Shown here piece by piece: positions 59,601 through 64,000 of a DNA stretch of 64,000 bases (position 1 is the stretch's first letter; each line of letters opens with the position of its first letter). The position numbers and the translations under genes are program-made. Below the pieces are notes generated by a model, which did not search any database, was not told the DNA's origin, and worked only from the letters and a program-made list of their open reading frames with translations. The stretch is taken from NCBI RefSeq assembly GCF_964275005.1, contig NC_092697.1, positions 21,507,081 to 21,571,080 of the forward strand. The letters run 5' to 3'. This stretch comes from Diadema setosum (taxonomy: Eukaryota > Echinodermata > Echinoidea > Diadematoida > Diadematidae).

Positions 59601-62600
59601 TCTGTACTTGGTATGAAGTGAATCTGACTGCAGTACTCACATGCAGTGGACGATGACTGGACCTTTGCTATGGGCAGTCTTGACCGTATTCTGTACTGCC
59701 TCAAGAAGACGGATGAGTGACATTGGGGAGCCTGGTTTGTTGTGAGCAGGGCTCCATCCGACAAGTCTGAATTGTGTCACAGTCACACTCTGCTTGCACA
59801 TAAAAATTTACAACAAAGGAAACTTAATTGTAGGTAAAAATTGAACATACAACCCCATCTTGGGGTGCTGCTCCTCATATACCATAATTCCCTGAAACTT
59901 TTTTTTTTTTTTTTTTTAAATCATGCCAATGTTTGGGAAATTTTAAAACATGATGATCTACACGACCATGACTTCTTGCTAATAAAAATACACCATCAAG
60001 ACACATGTGAAAAAGCACATGCACACAGTTAGAGGCTATTTCTTCAGATGTTGACGGCTGCATAATTATTCATACATATTTATCAAACTTCTCTCTATGA
60101 TTTCATGCTGGAGCATGCAGGATGTCATTAAAAAAAAAAAAAAACCCTCTAAAAATGCACTAAATTTTGAATACTTAGCCTCAATAATTTTCTCTACTCA
60201 TTCATTCATTCATTCACAGCATACCTTCGTCATTCACAGACCCAGTATTTCACTCATTAACTAAGGCAATCATTTTTAATGTTTCAAGCATTAATTTATG
60301 ATGCTTCAAAATTTTGATGTATACTCAAAAATACAAAATCTTTCCTAACTGCTTTCTAAACTACTTAACTGCAGAAAGGAAATACACAACTGAACAATTT
60401 TACAATGCAAAAGAGAAATTAACACTGAAACCTTGTCAATACAAACCTCTCCCTTGCTTGAGACTGTGAAGGTGTCAGATGTGAAATGTGCTGAGCTTGA
60501 AGATCTCTCATGGGAAACGTATAGAGATCCTAACTGAACAGCGCCCTCATCAGGCCAGTACTGAACACATGTCTGATTAGTAGAAGGAAAAAAAAAAGGA
60601 TAAGAAACATGATAAGATATGTTAAGAGCCTAAAAATGACAATTGGGGAATTTGGAGACTTCAAAAAATAAACTTTTGAGAAATCAATTGGACCACAGTG
60701 TATTTTTCTATTGGATGGGGTGATTTTTTTTTTTTTAGAAATCTCAGAAATCTTTTCCCTTGCATACACACAACAAAGATACAATGTAAAATGAAAACAT
60801 TTCTACCATGTAGTCAAACACAATGAAATACCATATGTCATAATGCACATCACGAGATCACTAAGAGTGTAAATTAGGTTTATGACAAAAATACAGGGTC
60901 CCACATCTTTTAATGACACTATCAAGTTGGGTGCATTCTCCTGGCTATTTTGGAGTTGCCATAGTAACTACTTACCTTATCAGTTGGGTCAAGCTCATTG
61001 AGCATGACAATAACAGGACACTTCCAGTCAAAGACAAGTCGCCACATGTCCACTACTGTATTGGGCAAGGGAGCCTGGGTAGCTACAAAGACATCTTTTT
61101 CTGTGAAGGTCTGAAAAGGAAGGGTGAGAAAAGAGGGACATTGCCTGTGAGCACTTGCAGTAGTAGAAATACAATATGTTAAGAAACTACTGCACTGTGG
61201 CAGCAAAAGCAGCAGCAACAGCAGCAGCAAAAGCAAAACCAGCAGTCACAGTAGCAGTAGTCTGACAGTTGAGTAGTGGTGGAAGTAGTGGCAGTAACAA
61301 TTGTGGAACTGGGAGTCTTATAGAAATAGTTTCTGTATTAGGAGTGATACATGGCCGGCGGAACCGTGGGGGCCGTGGGGGCTCAGGCCCCCACACTTTT
61401 TGTGCACCATACAAAGGAATACATAAGGTGTCATCACTTTGGGCCCCCACACTTTTTTTAGCCCGGAAGTACTTAAGTCGTAAGTGGCACTAAATAGAAA
61501 TAGATAGAGATCTTGAGGTGTGAGCGCGGTAAGGTCATGTTTTTTTCACTGAAGACCCTTTTTTGTTTGTTTGTTTGTTTTTTGCTTGTCAGCCGAAGAA
61601 ACCCGGAAATGGAAGGGGAGAGATGAACTGAGGACCTTTTTTTTTTTGCTTGTTGGCTCATGAAACCCGGAAGTGGGCCCCCACACTTTTGAAAACGTTC
61701 CGCCGGCCCTGTAATAATCTCCTAAGTATGCTATCAGTAAGCTAGTATTAGAGCAAATTAGATACCAACCAATTTTAGGGGTTACTTTCAAATTAGTAGT
61801 ATGGAATCTTGTGCTGCTGGCATGTAGCACACTATGTATTTTATATTGTATGTATGGTGAATATACAGAGCACAATCAAAGAATATGTTGTATAACTGAT
61901 CAAGCAATACCAGAGAGTTACACTTAATACTTCCACCACGCACAGCATACACGTACTGCAAGCACTAAATAACAACTCACCTCTCTAATCTCTAATATCA
62001 GGGACTATCATTTAGCAAGTACATATTTGATTTTTAGAATATAATGACAAATAGATTATCAACAACCAACTTAGGGAAAATCAATGCACAAACTTGCCGA
62101 TTTATGGATTATGGCTGAAGTCAACAGGATCAAGTATGCTCTTGTAAAACTTTTGTTATGGACCATCAGTGTGATATTGTAGATGTAATCACACATATTA
62201 CATACATCAACATGATTACAAGTAGTGAAATTACACCACCTTATACATTTAACAATTACATATATCCCTTTCCAAAATGAAATCATTGACAGTTCCGTGA
62301 CTGCTCCTATTTCTCTACAGAACAATGAAATCACTCCTCACATGAGCTAAAACATTTTCAAAGGATACATTTTGAAACAACTTATAAATTGTAATAACAA
62401 AGAGATATCCAACTTGTATATAATCCTGTACTTCTTACTAGCAAAGTAGGCAGAAAAGTCAACAACTCAACAACAGAGTGAACAGGAGTTCAAATTTCTC
62501 TATTAACTCTGTCTAGGTTTCCTAGATCTGTGATGGGAACCTACAAGCCTGGAATAAACTCCTAGGAATGATGAGGTGATCAAGCCATACTCACATTCAT

Positions 62601-64000
62601 AAATGATGCATTGATGTAATCAGTGGAATCTTCAAGTCCTCCTGAGGCAAGATACGGTCTGTTCTTCTCCACTTCAGGGGCAAAGAAGACAGAGGGTTAT
62701 AAGAAATCACTTTGCTCTACAATGTATGTCACGCATGCATTAGAATACAATGTAATCTTCATCCACAACATGGAAGCACTTAATAGGACAATATTCTTAA
62801 CTTATTTGCAATTTTACTTAACATTTAGCCTGACTTCAATATATAAAGTGTAAAACAAACAAACAGAATGTTTGTGCAGTTTCATTTAACTTGGATGTTA
62901 TGTCAAAATGTCCTTTTTAATTTCAGCTCAATATCTCTTTCCTTTTTGTGTCCTCTTGTAAAGATGAAATATTTAGTCTGTAACCAAATGTGGTTAGTAT
63001 ACTTACAGTTTGGATTTTTTTTTTCAAATAAAACCCATATTGAATTGAATTGAAATTGATGCGTCAAATGAGAAAGTTTTAAACGTTGACATGTTTTCAA
63101 GAAACAGTGATATTGGTTGCCACCACTTCTGCAAATTATATGAGATGATAATGTCATCCCTTCACAAGCTTCTCACTGACTTGATCAAAATTAAAACTTA
63201 AATTAATTTCCAGTTTTTATGTAAAAAAGAGAAGAAAAGCATGTATTCTATATACATGTATCAATTATTGTGGTGGTGTAATAAAAATAGAAATGTCTTT
63301 TAAAAGAAAAGGGGTTGTAGCTGGTATGTAATAGACTAAAACATTATAATGATTTAGTTATGATATTGGGTATGTAAAAAAAGCTTTGCAAAGGTTGGGA
63401 GATATCTCATGATTCTTCTACAGTTCTGCTTGTTTTGTTTCATTATATTTATGATAGTCAATTTGAATGTGGAGTGTCTTCACACATTAATGATCTATTA
63501 CAGATAAATATATCACTCACAATAGCATACTGTATACGCCATATATTTCGCGAGTCTAAATTTTTGCGAATCGGGAACTCCCGACGATTTCGCGAGTTGT
63601 GAAATTCGCGATCGTGGAGTCGTGTACTGAACGGACAAAATAATGTACATGCATACGTCACATTCACATCGGGATCAGAATTAATATTTTCGCGTGTCTT
63701 TAATTTCGCGAAGACAAAAACCTCGCGAAATATTTGGCGTATACAGTACATTACACCTTGGAGAATGAGAAGAAATCTCTACTGTTAGTTATTGTGTGCA
63801 CATCACGGCGGGAAGTTTTTCACACTTTGAAGGTAAAAAACTTTATAAATTCAACATCTTTGAAACAGACAATTCTTGTCATTACACCTCTAAATCAGTT
63901 GTGAGATATTCAAAGAGTTCAATAGTTCCAACACTTAAAGACAGGCTGCCTTGACTCACATGGCAAGATGTCTTGGAATCTGTTCTTGTTCTTGTTCTGA
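56569..64000 (-). CDS. Receptor-type protein tyrosine phosphatase, C-terminal (D2-like) domain, partial
   Basis: Seven exons on the minus strand, from 64000 (window edge) down: 63960-64000 (partial), 62595-62671, 60976-61110, 60447-60572, 59641-59789, 57819-57954 and 56569-56652. All junctions keep frame. Domain landmarks in order: KNRF (substrate loop), DYINASF, ATQAPLPNTVVDMWRL, CPVIVMLNELD, QYWPDEG, VTVTQFRLVGW, the signature VHCMNGVGRSG, VDIFHAVQRLRANRPNMVES and DQYQLCY. The signature keeps Cys-x5-Arg. The WPD loop reads WSPAHN and lacks the general-acid aspartate, as in many D2 domains, so activity is probably low or absent. QYWP, NGVGRSG and the FHAV..LR...PNMVE style resemble the kappa/mu (R2B) D2 group. 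It ends soon after the domain (QYEEYANLDVIR). Extracellular, membrane and D1 parts would lie beyond the window. Confidence 0.92.
57819..57954 (-). CDS. Phosphatase exon with the NGVGRSG signature half
   Basis: Acceptor TTGTCACAG ending at 57955; donor CTT/GTAAGT at 57819/57818. 136 nt encoding NGVGRSGVFCALWSVIEKYE to NMVESL. Together with the preceding exon it forms HCMNGVGRSG, with the P-loop arginine present. Confidence 0.95.
57955..59640 (-). other. Phosphatase intron with a MITE
   Basis: Holds the 58753-59142 element. No other exon or element recognised. Confidence 0.7.
58753..59142. mobile_element. TTAA-flanked palindromic MITE in a phosphatase intron
   Basis: TTAA at 58749-58752 and 59143-59146. 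Ends AGGGTGTGTACAGTTCTGG and CCAGTACTGTACAGTCCCT are inverted, and the similarity continues deep inside (GATATCTCAGCCATTT and its complement), so most of the 390 bp is one imperfect palindrome. No ORF. Confidence 0.75.
59641..59789 (-). CDS. Phosphatase exon with altered WPD loop and start of the signature
   Basis: Acceptor GCAAGCAG ending at 59790; donor GCAT/GTGAGT at 59641/59640, phase 2. Encodes SVTVTQFRLVGWSPAHNKPG and ends GPVIVHC plus two bases of the next codon. The loop W-S-P replaces W-P-D. An acceptor three bases upstream would add one Gln. Confidence 0.92.
60447..60572 (-). CDS. Phosphatase exon with QYWPDEG motif
   Basis: Acceptor ACTAATCAG ending at 60573; donor GAG/GTTTGT at 60447/60446. 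Encodes 42 codons, TCVQYWPDEG to VSSKGE. C.QYWP is a conserved core strand of the domain. Confidence 0.92.
60976..61110 (-). CDS. Phosphatase exon with ATQAPLPNTV and WRLV motifs
   Basis: Acceptor CCTTTTCAG ending at 61111; donor AAG/GTAAGT at 60976/60975. Encodes 45 codons including VFVATQAPLPNTVVDMWRLV and VIVMLNELDPTDK, the conserved core before the QYWP strand. Confidence 0.93.
61111..62594 (-). other. Phosphatase intron with a MITE
   Basis: Contains a GCA/GTA-rich interrupted repeat at 61200-61310, the element at 61352-61710, and otherwise AT-rich unique-looking sequence. Confidence 0.7.
61352..61710. mobile_element. MITE with TGGCCGGCGGAAC ends
   Basis: Left end TGGCCGGCGGAACCGTGGG; right end AACGTTCCGCCGGCCC is its inverted counterpart. 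GGCCCCCACACTTTTT occurs three times inside (61394, 61443, 61676), and a CCGGAAGT block twice. No ORF. Confidence 0.7.
62595..62671 (-). CDS. Phosphatase exon with DYINASF motif
   Basis: Acceptor CCCCTGAAG ending at 62672; donor AAT/GTGAGT at 62595/62594. Encodes EKNRPYLASGG and DYINASFMN. The acceptor is AAG rather than CAG, slightly weak, but frame and motif order fix it. Confidence 0.85.
62672..63959 (-). other. Phosphatase intron with LINE-like tail and MITE
   Basis: Contains CAAATAAAACCC followed by TGAATTGAATTGAAATTG (63030-63058), resembling a LINE 3' tail, and the TA-flanked MITE at 63530-63746. Confidence 0.65.
63530..63746. mobile_element. TA-flanked MITE, Tc1/mariner-like, short copy
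   Basis: Ends CTGTATACGCCATATATTTC and ATTTGGCGTATACAG with TA on both sides (63528-63529, 63747-63748). 217 bp, versus 598 bp for the copy at 55320-55917; both carry many TTCGCG motifs. Probably an internally deleted relative. Confidence 0.75.
63960..64000 (-). CDS. Phosphatase exon with KNRF motif (cut by window edge)
   Basis: Encodes NKNKNRFQDILP up to donor CCAT/GTGAGT at 63960/63959, phase 1. KNR[FY]..ILP is the substrate-recognition loop of tyrosine phosphatase domains. The exon continues beyond the window, or starts at a CAG near 63999-63997. Confidence 0.85.

Overview
This window is eukaryotic, from an AT-rich animal genome with spliced genes, long introns and dense repeats. The repeat load is microsatellites, palindromic non-autonomous DNA transposons, and a CR1/L2-like LINE. 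Together with intron-split group I secreted phospholipases A2 and a receptor-type tyrosine phosphatase, it suggests a marine invertebrate deuterostome, most likely an echinoderm. The species assignment is inference.

Layout. 1-9.96 kb: no gene seen, only microsatellites and short transposon copies. 9965-11632 (-): an intact 555-codon uninterrupted reading frame for a basic, Ser/Arg-rich protein that I do not recognise. 17829-27205 (-): a four-exon secreted phospholipase A2 gene. 27.2-31.3 kb: intergenic, with a TTAA-flanked piggyBac-like MITE, a broken LINE reverse-transcriptase fragment and a decayed coding stretch. 31288-36831 (+): a second four-exon phospholipase A2 gene, divergent from the first. 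39.2-45.1 kb: a LINE with two intact ORFs, lying between two near-identical inverted arms of about 355 bp. 44.7-46.9 kb: a cluster of unrelated perfect inverted repeats. 48.1-49.35 kb: a higher-order tandem repeat. 56569-64000 (-): the last seven exons seen of a receptor-type protein tyrosine phosphatase, covering most of its membrane-distal (D2-like) phosphatase domain; the gene runs off the right edge.

The phospholipase genes share exon phases, a 137-nt exon 3, all 14 cysteines and the His/Asp catalytic residues, so they are paralogues that probably arose by an inverted duplication. The phosphatase domain keeps the Cys-x5-Arg signature but lacks the WPD-loop aspartate, so it is probably a weak or inactive regulatory D2 domain. 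No tRNA, rRNA, CRISPR array or prokaryotic feature was seen. The exon models were assembled by hand from splice signals, frame continuity and family motifs.
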